In this document: piece after piece, positions 1-11,127 of the stretch | How positions within the stretch are numbered: the stretch's first letter is position 1 | How the letters are laid out: each line of letters opens with the position of its first letter | Assembly: GCA_947044405.1 (NCBI GenBank) | Contig: CAMRHE010001067.1 | Coordinates: 1-64,000 of the forward strand | Length of the DNA stretch: 64,000 bases | Source of the DNA: Leptodactylus fallax | Taxonomy: Eukaryota; Chordata; Amphibia; Anura; Leptodactylidae | Reading direction: 5' to 3' | Made by a program: the position numbers and the translations under genes | Notes under the pieces: generated by a model | Database searches by the model: none | Told to the model about the DNA's origin: nothing | The model's input: only the letters and a program-made list of their open reading frames with translations

Positions 1-277
1 CATTTCAATAAGTTTTATTAGGATTTTTTAACGGGGTCAAGTAACAACATACAATAAAGTGGTATCCATATAGTCGGTTAGAGTGGCTACAAATCACAAT
101 AAACACATATTGAGCAGTATACTAATTCACAGGAGCGATAGGTATGGATTTCTAAGAGTTAGAAAGTTTCTAGGAATAAAGAACGAGAATCATGCATATA
201 TCAAACAACAGAAGATAACAGTAATATCAGGTATGATCTTCCATGTGTGACATATCCAGAGTTACGGCAGGTTTTTG

Positions 278-3200
278 TTAGCATTTAGTGGTCCATGGGA
301 GCCAGTTTTTTTCGGAATTGGGTATCTCCAAAGCTCCATGGGATAGGATCCTTCGTATTGGTAAGTCAGTTCCACTCATGTTCACCAGATCTTTTCTAGA
401 CGGGGATAGTGTCCGGATTTCCAATTGCGTAGAAGACAGTGGATGCAGATAATGAAACATGGCCAATCATCACTCTGTGAAGAGCTGGGAAAGAATCGAT
501 CTGTAAGAATAGCAGCGCCAAAGCTTGGTGAAGGGGGGTTATACTGGATCCCACCAGAGAAGAAATCTACCTGAAGACGTCTTGCGAGTACAGCACCACT
601 CAACGGACATGTCCACAGTAGGTGGAATAGAGATCCTGCTCCCCCACATCCCCTCCAACAAGAGTTCGAGGTCTGCGGGTGCATTCGGTGAAGTCGTTCT
701 GGAGTGTAGTACCAGTGGAGGAGAATTTTGATAGTGGTTTCGTAGTGGGTCGCACACCGGAAGGTCTTTTTTGTGAAGGCCATGGCTTTTGCCATTGCGT
801 GGCAGTATATTGTTGATGAAGTTGCGTCTCCCAGCTGAGTAGTGGAGTGGATTTGACCAGATGATCTTTGGAGTCTATAATATTATATATAGAGCTGAGG
901 ATTTTGGTGGTCGGATTGGGAATCTTGAGAAGGTCCAGCAGAGATTTATTATACGTAATTCGGGTGTTGTGGTTGGAGGGTGTGAAAGTGTTTGACTCTT
1001 AAGTACGGTAAAGAAGCTGTTGGAGGGTAGGGGAGAAGGTGGATTGTAGAGACTGGAATGAGGACAACGAGTTTTCACCCCACACCTGTGAAACAGAGGT
1101 AATGCCTGATGCTTTCCAAACAGTTAGGTTGAGATCTGGGATTGCTAGTTCCAGAAATTCAATCGGAGCCCGCGTGATGTTTAGGTGTTTGTTTCTTGCC
1201 TGTAGAATGATGAATATGCCGCCAGCTATTTATAAGGTGTTGTAGAATTGGAGACTTGAGAGGAGGTACCACATCAGTCCAGAGGGAATAGAAGAGCCAG
1301 CATTTGAGGTTGAGGTGTGGTATCATATGGGACTCAATGGATATCCAAGATTTGTGGGCGTTGTTGTGCCACCAGTCCTTTAGTGTTGAAAGGTGAGAGG
1401 CCATATAGTAATCATAAATGTTCGGTACTCCCAACCCTCCCACTCCCCGTTTTCTGTGTTGAATAGAAGATGGGAGTCTTGGCTTCTTAGAGTTCCAGAT
1501 GAATTTGTTGAGCATGGCGTTGATCTTTTGGAGGAACGTGGGAGGAGGTGCTACAGGGATGGTTCGGGAATATGTATAGTATTTTTGGAAGTAGCGTCAT
1601 TTGAAATGCGGAGATCCTACCTAGCCATGACAAGGTGAGTTTCGAGTAACTTTGGAATTCTTTCTCTAGCTCTGTCAGTCGAGGCATATAGTTGGTTTCG
1701 GAAACTTGTGCAATAGAAGGAGTGATCTTTATTCCCAGATAGTCCAGCTCTGACGATCTCCAATCACTAAGGAAACCTCTCCTTGAGATGTTCTAGAAGT
1801 GGTATGGGAACATTCAAGGGGAGAATTTGTGTTTTAGTTTCATTGATTTTATAAAAAGAAAGACCCCCCATATTCTCTGAGGGTTTCAATAGCAGCTGAC
1901 AGAGAGGTTTCTGGAAGAGTTAGGGACAACATAATATCGTCCGCGTAGAGAGAGATGAGATGGGAGGAACCCAGTAGTTTTTACTCCCTGGACTCTTTCA
2001 TTTTGCTGCAGGGACTGTGCTAATGGTTCAATGGTAAGTATAAAAATCAATGGAGAGAGAGGGCATCCTTGCCTTGTTCCATTCCTGATGTTAAAGCTAT
2101 CCGACAATGTGCTATTGGTGAACACCTTGGCTGATGGAGAGGAATACAAGTTTGAGATAGCAGTATGAATCGGGCTGGAGAATCGTAGTCTCTGCAGGAC
2201 GGAAAAGGCGAATGACCAATTAATCCAGTCAAACGCCTTCTCAGCATCCAAGGCGACCATGAGGGATGGAATCTTCTCACGTTCCACCAAATCCACTAGA
2301 TGGAGAACATGTCTGGTGTTGTCTGGAGCTTGGCGGCCTTTTACGAAGCCCACTTGATCTGTGCCAACTAAGTCTGGGAGAATGGGAGCCAGTCGAACTG
2401 CCAGGAGTTTCGCATAGAGCTTTATGTCAGAATTTAGTAGCGAGATTGGTCTGAAATTTTGTGGGACATCCGCTGTTTTGCCGGGTTTAGGAAGGGTGAC
2501 AATCAACGCAGCCAGGGATTCGCGTGGAAATGGTGCACCTGACATAGCGTGGTCGAAAAAGTTTAGGAGAGATGGAGCAAGAATTTGCTGATAGTAGATT
2601 AAATATTCGTTGGAGAAACCATCTGGCCCCGGAGATTTGCCCTTAGGTAAGGACTTTATATTTTTTAACAGTTCTGGGAGCGTGATAGGAGAGTTTAGGG
2701 TCGAGAGTTGCTCATCTGACAGGCCTGGTCACTTGAGGCTATTGAAGAAACCAGACACCAGGCTGTGGTGGTCCGCTGGAAGAGGTGTATGCTCATGCAG
2801 ATTATATAGTTGTGCAGTAGTAATTTTTAAAGGAGTTAGCGTGTCTCTCGGATCTGTCAAGTGCACTCCGGTTGTAGGATGTTTAATGTATGGGATCTTT
2901 GATTTAACTGCTTTTGCTCGTAGTTGTCTAGCTAATAATCTGCCGGCTTTGTTGCTTTGGGAGTAAAAACGAGCTTTAGATTTTTTTTAGAGCTTTTTTC
3001 GTAGTCCTGTAGAAGAAAGACGTAGTTTTTGTCTGGCTTGATTGATCTGTTCCGAAGTAGTCGAGTTAGGATTGAGTTTATTCGCGTCCAAAGTACGAAG
3101 GGTAGACATTGCTTCCTGGATTGCTTTCTGTCTTTCTTTTTTTGTTTCTATGCGCGATTTTAATAAGAGTGCCACGGATGTACGCTTTATGGGCGTTCCA

Positions 3201-4045
3201 AAGAGTGTAGGGGTCATCTGTGGATATGGCGTTGGTCTGGAAATAAACTTGTAGGTCTTTTTCTATTATCGCACGGTAGTGAGGATGACTCATGAGGTAT
3301 GTATTATTTCTCCAAAGTCTAGTAGCGGAGGGTGGAGTTTTTTCCTCTATAGTGAGAGTGATAGCTGCGTGATCAGACCACTGTGATTGATTCAATTGTG
3401 GAGTTTTTGGAACTCATAAGGGTATGGAGGTCTACCAGGAACATGTCGATGCGAGAATAAGAGCCATGAACTGCTGAGAAGTATGTATAGTCCCTCTCAC
3501 CCGCATGATGTGCACGCCATGGGATATCGTGGAGGTTCTCTGTGCACGGAAACTGGTGTAGGCAGGAGGCGTTATCCCTATTTGCGTTGGTCGAGTCCAA
3601 AGAGGGGTCCATTATGTTGTTAAAATCTCCGCAAATTATTAATGCTCCCTTTTGAATGTCTCGTAGTTGTCTTCGGACTCTATGCAGAAATGCCAGGGTC
3701 TTTCTGTGTGGAGCGTAGAGGTTGACTATGGTATAGGGGGTGTTGTTTAGAAGGCAGACAACAATGAGGAATCTGCCTTGAGGATCCGCTCTTTGTGTCG
3801 TCAAGGAAAAAGCCACTGAGTTTCTGAAGGCGATAAAGACTCCACGGTTCTTTGATCTGTGGTGTGCATGGTAGATTACCGGGAAGGAGGGTGTTTCAGC
3901 CTGAAGGCGTCTTTTTTTGTAGAAGGTGGGTTTCTTGTGCACACAACACATCTGCGGAGAGTGAAAGAGCCTCATTCCAGATGTACGAACGCTTCTGTGG
4001 GCTGTTTAGGCCTCGGACATTGAGAGAGACCAATTTGATCACCAT
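278..4045 (-). pseudogene. LINE ORF2 (endonuclease/reverse transcriptase), broken
   Basis: ATG at 4045-4043 begins MVIKLVSLNVRGLN, the usual opening of the AP-like endonuclease in L1/Tx1 ORF2. The endonuclease continues to about 3375, with GDFN and the SRIDMFLVD segment. The reverse transcriptase fingers and palm run about 2545-1886, with the segments RPISLLNSDIKLYAKLLA and GTRQGCPLSPLIF. The catalytic YADD is encoded near 1935 in a shifted frame. The C-terminal cysteine-rich segment (CWRGCGGAGSLFHLLWTCP) lies near 620-690, and the frame ends at about 278. At least four frame changes or stops separate these blocks, so no full polyprotein can be made. The family's ORF2 is usually 1200-1300 residues, which fits this span. 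Confidence 0.85.
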
Positions 4046-4197
4046 GGTGTCACTTTCGAGGAAGAATCACGAGAGTATGTTGAAACCTCAAGGAAGGTAT
4101 ATGCAGTGTCACAAGTAAGAAGATCACTTAGACTAAAACAAATGAACAAACGGTTCAAAGACAAATACAGGTCGACTGTATGTTCGGGGGTATCTTG

Positions 4198-5515
4198 TTA
4201 GAGGCTAGCCGGTAAAGCTACTATTGCAAGAGTGGGGTTGTGCACCAAAATAAAAGATGTGTAGCCAACTTGGAATATCATTTGCGGCCTGTGGGAGAAC
4301 TGCGCCCCGCATTTGAGGAAGGAGAGGGGGTTCGCCGCATCTTGAGGGAGAGATATTGGAATCCTCCAGGTCGACAGCAACGCTTTACCCTGATTCAAAT
4401 TATGGATGGTGAAGGTGGTCCCGTCTTTACTGATGATCAATTTCACCGGAAACCCCCATCTATATAGGATTCTGTTTTTACGGAGCGTTGTAGTAACCGG
4501 GAGTAATTCTCTGCGGAGGCAGAGGGTCATAGCTGAGAGGTCTGTGTAGAGCTGCACCTCTTGGAATTTGGGAGGCCAAGATTTCCGCTTACGAGCAGCG
4601 TCTAGTAACTTTTCTTTGACATGGAAGAAGTGAAATCTTGCCAGTACATCTCTAGGGACCTCGTTTCCCAGATGTCTAGGGCGAGGAAGTCTGTGCACTC
4701 TGTCGATGATGATATCTATGGTTGGAGAGTCGGGCAATAATAATCTAACATATTCCTGTAAGTACGGAAGCAGATCAGCCATCTGGACTTGTTCTGAGAT
4801 GCCTCTGAATTTGATGTTGTTCCTGCGGGAACGGTCTTCCATATCGGCCATTTTCGCTTTGAGGTTCTCGACGTCTTCCTCCAAGTCATTATGGGCATCC
4901 ACGATTTTGTTGTGTGAAGCGGTAGCCAATTCGCCCATTTTAGTTTCAATGTGGGTTACGCGGCCATTGAGAACGTTGACCGAGGACTGAAGCGGCTGGA
5001 GCAGTTGGTGAAAAATCCGCTTGAAGGGAGCTACGGAGGGCCAGGAGCATGTCTCTCAGAGTGTGTTCGGAGGCTGGGCCGCTCGTGGTTGGGAAGCCGT
5101 CAAGGCCATTCGGTGGGATGGGCGAAGGGGCCTCAGACGATGGTTGGTCCCCTGAGAAATCTAAGTCTCCGGAGAGTTCCAGGCGGGGTTTCTGTTTGAT
5201 TGGGCTAGTGCTCGGAAATGGTGGGAGTCGTAGGAGAAAATTCTGTTCCTTAGCTAAGTGAGCTGAGGGAGAGCGGATTTGGTGTATTGCTGATTGGATA
5301 TCATCAGAATCTGGAGGGCGATGAAGAGCCACTGAGTCTTCAGGGTGATTAAGATCTGCTTCCTCTATGTATGTCGCTGGGACTTTCGTGGCATTCGTAG
5401 GCGCTGAGGATATGGGCCCTGAGTGGTCACATAGTGGTAGTCCCGGTTCTCCCTCTGTGCCACGGTCCCATTCAAAATAATTAGTTAGACTATTGTCCGG
5501 TTTCTTGACAGATTT
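4198..5515 (-). pseudogene. LINE ORF1 (RNA-binding coiled-coil protein), frameshifted
   Basis: The C-terminal part (4938-4198) has a heptad-rich start, then the L1 ORF1 RRM-like block (DRSRRNNIKFRGI), then a C-terminal domain with RVHRLPRPR and ARFHFFHVKEKLL. This is the Transposase_22-type ORF1p layout. The N-terminal part (5332-4946 and upstream to about 5515) is acidic and proline/serine rich and lies in another frame, joined by a frameshift near 4940. ORF1p binds LINE RNA and forms trimers. The reading continues upstream of the 5332 Met without a stop, so the true start is probably near 5515, inferred from open frame only. Confidence 0.8.
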
Positions 5516-5560
5516 CCCTTCCTTTCACCATGGTGCCCGGGATATGTATCCAAAGCTGTT

Positions 5561-5729
5561 CGTTCAAAGGGAGGATATTCCAAAACAGGCTATCAGTCGT
5601 TAAGGGTTGCTAGAACCTTGGGTGTTTTAAAGTCGAAATCTTACAGGATGACAGCGATAATGACTGGATTACAGTAGGGTCTAGTAGGAGCTGTAAAATG
5701 TGTGTCTTATCTTTGCTCTGGCTAGCCAC
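5561..5729. other. LINE 5' end or junction sequence
   Basis: No gene is recognisable. This is probably the LINE 5' UTR running into the minisatellite. The exact 5' end was not found because no target duplication could be paired, the 3' end being outside the window. Confidence 0.4.
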
Positions 5730-6590
5730 GCCCCCCGGCCCCATGCAATTTATTATGCTCCCCAGAGCGTCCCCCCAGTATAATGTTCCACAGTAGGCCC
5801 CACACAGTATAATATGCTCCCGAGAGGGGCCCCTAGTATAATTCCACAGTGGCGCCACACAATATAATATGCTATGCTGATGGCCCCCCCAGAATAATGC
5901 TCCACAGTGACCCCACTCAGTATAACATGCTCCAGAAATGGCCTCCACACAGTATAATATACTGCCCAGAGAGGTTTCCCCAGTATAATACTCCACAGCG
6001 GACCAAAACAGTATAATATGCTCTTCAGAGCCCCCCCCCCAGTATAATGCTCCACAGTGGCCCCGCACAGTATAATATACTGGGGGGTCCCTCTGGAGAG
6101 CATATTATACTGTGTGGGGAAACCGTGGAGCATTATACTGGGGGGGGGGGCTCTGGAGAGCATATTATACTGTGTGGGGCCACTGTGGAGCATTATACTG
6201 GGGAGGGGGGCCCTCTGGAGAACATGTTATATTCTGTGGGGCCTCTATGGAGTATCATAAAGTGGGGGGGCTCTGGAGAGCATGTTATACTCTGTGGGGC
6301 CACTTTGGAGCATTATACTGTGAGGCCCCTCTGGAGAGCATATTATACTATGTGGGGCCACTCTGGAGAGCATAATGCTCCAAAGTGGCCCCACATAATA
6401 TAACATTATCTCCAGAGCCCCCCTCCCACATTATAATTTTCCACAGAGGCCCCACAGAATTTAACATGCTATCCAGAGGGCCCCTTCCCCAGTATAATAC
6501 TCCACAGTGGCCCCACACAGTATAATATGCAATCCAGAGGGGCCCTCCAGTATAATGCTCCACAGGGGCCCTACAGTGCTATTATTATAT
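5730..6590. repeat. Minisatellite with orientation switches
   Basis: Units of roughly 55-65 bp contain the alternating words CAGTATAATATGCTC and CAGTATAATGCTCCACAG with G- or C-rich runs between them. From 5730 to about 6080 the units read in one orientation, from about 6080 to 6375 they read as the reverse complement, and from 6375 to 6580 they switch back. The frames left open across it are low-complexity by-products of the repeat and are not genes. Confidence 0.85.
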
Positions 6591-7027
6591 TATATTCTGG
6601 GGTCTCTTCAGACCCCAGAGTATAATAATCGAAGGCCCGGGGTAGGTAAGGTAAAATAACAAACAGTTATACTCACCTTGTCTTACCTCTCCCGAGCCTC
6701 CTCGCGCTGCTCCGTTATCCCCGCCGGCGCTGGCTTCTTCTTCTCTGCGGCTGATGTCACGCATTGTGGACGTCACCGCTGAGGCCTGTGATTGGGCCTC
6801 AGCGATTACGTGAGGCAAGCTGTCAGCACGCCCCACGTGATCTCTAAGGCTGAGGCCTGGCCTCAGTGGTGATGTTCGGGACGCCAGAAGATGACGTCGG
6901 ACTCCAGGACAGGTGAGTAAAAATGTTTGTTATTTTTACTCACCTCAAGTTCCGGATCCCGGGGGCCCCTTTGGGGACGGGGCCCTGGGCAATTGCCCAG
7001 TTTGCCCCCCCCATAACGCCGGCCCTG
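6591..7027. mobile_element. hAT-like MITE end with hairpin core
   Basis: A perfect-arm hairpin (GGGGTCT...AGACCCC) lies at about 6595-6622, followed by GC-rich sequence with palindromic steps. The right end read on the minus strand starts CAGGGCCGGCG, a hAT-style terminus ending at 7027. The matching left terminus was not found, so the element is either truncated or continuous with the minisatellite at 5730. The internal hairpin matches those at 13413, 56412 and 57795. Confidence 0.55.
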
Positions 7028-7082
7028 TCACTATCAGTTCCCATTAAAATGGACATGTCACGAGCTCAGAAAATCCAAATGG

Positions 7083-8013
7083 AACCTACCTTCAGAGGTT
7101 GTGCGGAAGTATGGAAAAGTCTATCTGAAGGTCTGGCACCCTTTTCCTCTCCTCTCCTCCCAGTGAGCTTGATTCCGCACCTCATAGACCTGAAGAATGA
7201 CTCCAACCGCCCTATGTGGACTCCTTTGGATAAATTACAACTTCAGGACTTATACTCCACAAAGGGCCCTAGACCCTTGGAGGAAATCATTGCATCTCTT
7301 CCAGATTTCCGACCGAACTTCTTGCATGTTCAACACTTGAAACATTCCCTAAATACCTTCCGGGATAGGACAATTCTCCAAAAGCCTCTGATCCCTTTTG
7401 AGACTCACATGGCTGTCACCACTAAATTACTATGCAAAACATCCTATCTTCTTCATCAATTCATTGATAAACTGGAGGTATCAAAACCGGCATTCCTTCT
7501 CTCCTGGGAAAGGGAACTTGACTTAGTACTATCTGCGGAAGATGTTCGAGACACTCTCCGACATTCACATAACTTCTCCACTTGTATACGCATTCAGGAG
7601 AATCATTACAAGCTTTTATCCAGATGGTACAGGACTCCTGACTGGCTATGCCGTAACAAACTCACTTTGACTAGTGTTTGCTGGCGTTGTCACCACGGCC
7701 CTGGTTCCCACCTTCATTTTGGTGGGAATGCTCCTTGATCGTTCCCTTTTGGTCCAGTATCGAGACCAGAATTCGTCAGGTCTACTCCCCTGATTTCCGC
7801 TTGACGCCGGCAATGATCTTTCTGGAACAACCTTCGCCTCACTACAACCCTAAGAAAGACCGCCTCATCACACTCATGCTGAAAGCAGCGAAACTACTCA
7901 TCCCTCTCCATTGGCTTCAGACTTCACCACCCTCTACTCAAGAGTGGGAGAACAAAGTGAATCAGATCTCTAGATTTGCGGAACTCAGGAGCTGGTCCAG
8001 ACGTTCCCATTAG
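7083..8013 (+). pseudogene. C-terminal fragment of LINE ORF2
   Basis: This is the last quarter of a LINE ORF2 with no reverse transcriptase core. The frame is open from the truncation point to a stop at 7736-7738 right after the Cys/His cluster, then continues in another frame to about 8013. It is dead on arrival because of 5' truncation. Confidence 0.8.
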
Positions 8014-8672
8014 AAGTTCTTGAACACCTGGTCTCCATGGATCAAAGCTTATCGTGCTTGAACGGGGATTCCTTCAGTTCGCAGAGACCCTCTGTAGTGG
8101 TAGCTCTCCTACTTCACTTCACTTCTTCTACTTCTTCACTTCTTCTTCTTCACTTCCCCACCTTTTACTCCCTTTCTTTCTTGCTTCCTCCCTCCCCATT
8201 AGTGCAATATGCCTTATTGTGCTATGCTTTGCTAGGCTTTACTGCCTTTTCAGATCCCTACACCTCTTCACCTTACTTTTTGAGAGGTGCTAAGAACCTC
8301 CTTATATGCTTAGGCACATAACCATATAATCATACAGGCCCAATGTTGAGTATGTGATTATACTACGCCCACGGTGACATAGGAGGAATTAGTTCTTTAT
8401 TTTTCCTCTAGCTAACCTTTGTATGCTTTAAGTGCTTTTACAATTACTACTGTGATTAGGGTTATTATTGTATTGTATTTTATGTTATTGTGCTGTATTG
8501 TAATGTAATGTATAGTGTACTGTATATAGTATGCTGTATTTTGTGTAGTGCTGTATCGTACTGAATGGTACTGTTGCTTACAGTTTCATCGCATTGACAA
8601 TGCTTAATGTAAATGTAATTTTTTTCTGTTCTTTTCTTAAAAACAATAAAAATTTTGTATTAAAAAAAAAAA
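7083..8672 (+). mobile_element. 5'-truncated L1/Tx1-type LINE with poly(A) and TSD
   Basis: A 13-bp direct repeat AAAATCCAAATGG occurs at 7070-7082 and 8673-8685, bracketing the insert. The insert ends in a poly(A) run preceded by AATAAAAATT, as expected for target-primed reverse transcription. It encodes only the C-terminal part of ORF2 (about 7083-8010): a helical region, then a cysteine/histidine cluster (CWRCHHGPGSHLHFGG) related to but different from that in the LINE at 1-5560. A stop follows this cluster. The 3' UTR runs from about 8015 to 8660. Confidence 0.88.
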
Positions 8673-8685
8673 AAAATCCAAATGG

Positions 8686-9030
8686 CATACATGCTTTGAT
8701 AGCATTTTGGCATTTTGTTTATCCAAATCTGTTCAGCCATTCCAAAGATATAAGCCCTGTTGATGCAAATTAAGGTATACTGGCCAAGTGGGTGGAACAC
8801 TGCTTAACATACTGGACATAGAGACCCCGCCCCCCACAAATAAACTACAGGATTACCACCCACTTAGCTCTAGTAGACCCTAATTTGCTTTAACAATAAT
8901 AGGGCTTATATCTTTGAAATGGCTGAACGGATTTGTATAAATAAAAACACAAAAATGATCAGGGTGACAGCGCCGATCAAATGATATATGTCACTGGGCT
9001 TTTCAGACCTAGTGACAGGCCCTCTTTAAA
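8686..9030. mobile_element. Foldback MITE interrupted by the LINE
   Basis: Two arms are inverted copies: about 8720-8775 (TTCAGCCATTCCAAAGATAT) and about 8877-8942 (ATATCTTTGAAATGGCTGAA). The right end reads AGTGACAGGCCC and CCCTGTCACT occurs at about 7023, left of the nested LINE, so the MITE may have been split by the LINE. The overlap with the hAT end at 7027 leaves the left boundary uncertain. Confidence 0.6.
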
Positions 9031-9059
9031 AGGATTGTCAACTTTGCATAATCACTTTT

Positions 9060-9395
9060 AGGCTTAAGTTTCATGTAGCGAAACGCAGCAAAAAAACCTG
9101 CAGAAAAAAAAACTGCTGAAACGCAACACATTTTTTTTTCCGCAGCTTTTTTCATTGCGTTTTCGCTGGGTTTTTCTCTGCAGACTTTCTGCCCTGTGAT
9201 ACCTATAGGGAAAATGACAGTGTTTCCGTAGGTATAATTGACAGGTTGTGATTTTCAAAAATGTGGGTTTTTCTGCTGCAGATTTTTTTCTGCAATGTGT
9301 GAATAGGATTAGCCAGAATCTGATTCACTTTGCAGCTAAAACACAACGTTTTTTTTGCCGCAGCATTTTTGTAACGTGGGACTTAGAGGGGTCTA
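9060..9395. mobile_element. Palindromic MITE-like repeat (GCAG/AAACGC family)
   Basis: Alternating GCAG- and T-run-rich sequence with inverted halves ends in an ACGTGGG motif. Relatives are at 17491-17711 and about 29140-29270, all with an ACGTTG/CAACGTGGG end. No coding capacity. Confidence 0.5.
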
Positions 9396-9525
9396 CTAAG
9401 TTCTATAAAGGTTATACTATTCCTTTCTGTTGGAGTTTGGGATTATAGCATTATTTTCATACTGACAAAATTTTTCATTACAATACCACTATTCCCCCGG
9501 GTCCCTCCGTGCACATATTACTCAC

Positions 9526-9656
9526 TTGTGTTCAGGAGTAGCAGAGCCTTCATGCACAGGAATTCCTCATGGGTGATTTGCAATTTTACAAACTCCTGGG
9601 GCAGCTGTCTCATTGACAGGCAAAGAGCATAAAAAGACGACTCTTTCATTCGTTGT
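9526..9656 (-). CDS. PGR: PGR exon 6 (ligand-binding domain, helices 6-8 region)
   Basis: Encodes [12 protein letters not shown], then [20 protein letters not shown] and LLLLNT, the PR ligand-binding domain segment after helix 5 and the beta turn. The acceptor is TTTCCTCAG before 9656 and the donor is CACAA followed by GTGAGT, ending the exon at 9526. The 131-bp length equals the human exon. The phase joins exon 5 through a split Glu codon (GA/A). Differences from human (for example MRQ for MWQ, ITHEE for VSQEE) are scattered and conservative. The next exon is not in the window. Confidence 0.95.
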
Positions 9657-10819
9657 CTGAGGAAACAAATATCAGCATTTTAGAACACAGGGATACAGAT
9701 ATGATGCTGCAGACTACTATTATTCTATAGATACCAGTGTTTAGAACAGATCTGTCAGCTTATAATACTGCCTTATGTATATATACATATTACAGCTACA
9801 GTACTGGCCCTTACTATTAACCAAAATGAAAAAAATGTTTCATTGAGCGCTGTAAGAATACAGTGGGCACAAAGCTTACGAGGCCGGTGTATCTATGAGT
9901 AGAACAATCCCTCCATTCCTTTCCTCCTCCACGACCTTCATAGCAATGATTGACAAGCTCCTGTGTACATGTCCATACATAGCGGCCTGTCAGTCAGCAC
10001 CCTGATGGGCACGTGGAACGCTCTCCTCATGTATATACTGGACTCATAAACTATGTATCTTTCTAGGTTTCTGTCCATGTTCCTAGCAGTCAAACAGTGC
10101 ATTTTTGTGCTTATATACCTGTGGCTGCCTTTGGATTGCCCTTTATGTTGCACTTTGGCTGTGACTCTCAGACCTTTAACACGTAACTAAACTTTCAGAA
10201 AACTTTAGGTTTTCTGGCAGTATTTGTGTCATTAATAAAGTTTCTAATATACTCTATTAATAAATTTTGGCTCCTTTCTGTGAAATCCTGCATTTTTCTC
10301 TTGCTTCCTGCTTCTCATTGTTTACAGAGTACAGGCTGTGTAAAATGAAGAGAAAATAAGGTTGGGAGAGTCACTTCAAACCATCTCTCAACGTTATAAA
10401 GTGTAGAAACTTGCAGCTGCATATAAATATTCCAGTCCTGACTTTGTTTTCAACCAGTGCTATCTCTGGAAATCATACAGAAACTGCATCCTTAGTACCA
10501 TGAAAGATACAAATCTCCTCTTTCATATGACACCAAAATCAAGTTTCTATGTTTTATAATGCGCAAGATATAGCCATCTGAAGTGACCCTTCCATATCAC
10601 ACAGCCCGTACACCATACAGTACACAATGAAAATCAGGGAACGCTCTCAATAGAAAAGCAAGGGAAAGAGTGAAAAAAAAATGCAGGATTTCACAGAAAG
10701 GAGACACAATCTGTGAATAAAGTATATTACAAAATTTATTAATGACACAAAGACTACTTAGTTACACTTTAACAGTTCTACCGATCTATGTAAATGTATG
10801 TTCCATGTGAAATACTTAC
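9657..10819 (-). other. PGR intron 5 with palindromic TTAA-type MITE
   Basis: From about 10169 to 10771 two inverted arms are seen, with TTTCTGTGAAATCCTGCATT near the centre side of the left arm and its complement near 10680. The outer ends are CACGTAACTA and TAGTTACACT next to TTAA, suggesting a TTAA-target MITE of the Kolobok/piggyBac kind. The rest of the intron shows nothing recognisable. Confidence 0.6.
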
Positions 10820-10964
10820 TCATTCAGTACTAAATCTGGGGCAAAGTAAAGCATCTGCCCACTGACATGCTGGTACGACCTCCATCCCATGGCAAACACC
10901 ATCAGACTCATCCATGAATATTGTAAGAGGATAATCTGATCGTCAATGTGGAGATTCCTAAATC
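10820..10964 (-). CDS. PGR: PGR exon 5 (ligand-binding domain, helices 3-5)
   Basis: Encodes [20 protein letters not shown], then [20 protein letters not shown] and FAPDLVLNE, the most conserved part of the steroid receptor ligand-binding domain. The core WMSLMVF and the Arg of GWRSY (the Arg766 equivalent, which contacts the steroid 3-keto group) are present. The acceptor is CTGATTGTAG and the donor GA|GTAAGT. At 145 bp it matches the human exon exactly in size. FAMGW replaces human PR FGLGW and resembles the androgen receptor here, but HVSGQ is PR-specific. Confidence 0.97.
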
Positions 10965-11127
10965 CTACAATCAGAAATTATATAATAAAGATAGAGAAAT
11001 TATGGAGTTCTGTATCATGAATAACATTATACGTCTACTTAGATCACTGGTGGCTAGCCTTATGGATGAAAGGGGCCTCCAAGTAGGGGTATATGTACAA
11101 AAGTGGAGACTAGCAAGAACTGAAATA

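Larger units (their letters stand above)
1..5560 (-). mobile_element. Nearly full-length L1/Tx1-type LINE, decayed
   Basis: Read on the minus strand this is a two-ORF non-LTR retrotransposon. ORF1 (about 5515 to 4198) is followed by ORF2 (about 4045 to 278), then a 3' UTR with an AATAAAA signal close to position 1, so the poly(A) end is at or just beyond the left edge. ORF2 has an APE-type endonuclease (NVRGLN near its start, GDFN near 3630) and a reverse transcriptase with YADD near 1935. Several frameshifts and stops make it non-functional. It lies antisense to nothing in the coding sense of the host gene: both it and PGR run on the minus strand, inside PGR intron 6. The two-ORF plan and ORF1 type point to the L1/Tx1 group; the exact clade needs a phylogeny. 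Confidence 0.88.

Noticed and set aside
5608..6563. Long overlapping frames rich in Tyr-Tyr-Thr-Val-Trp-Gly
   Set aside because: They follow the minisatellite period exactly and exist in several frames, so they are repeat artefacts.
1..9525. Search for PGR exons 7 and 8
   Set aside because: No segment encodes the expected PR ligand-binding domain C-terminus on the minus strand here; the space is filled by LINEs, a minisatellite and MITEs.
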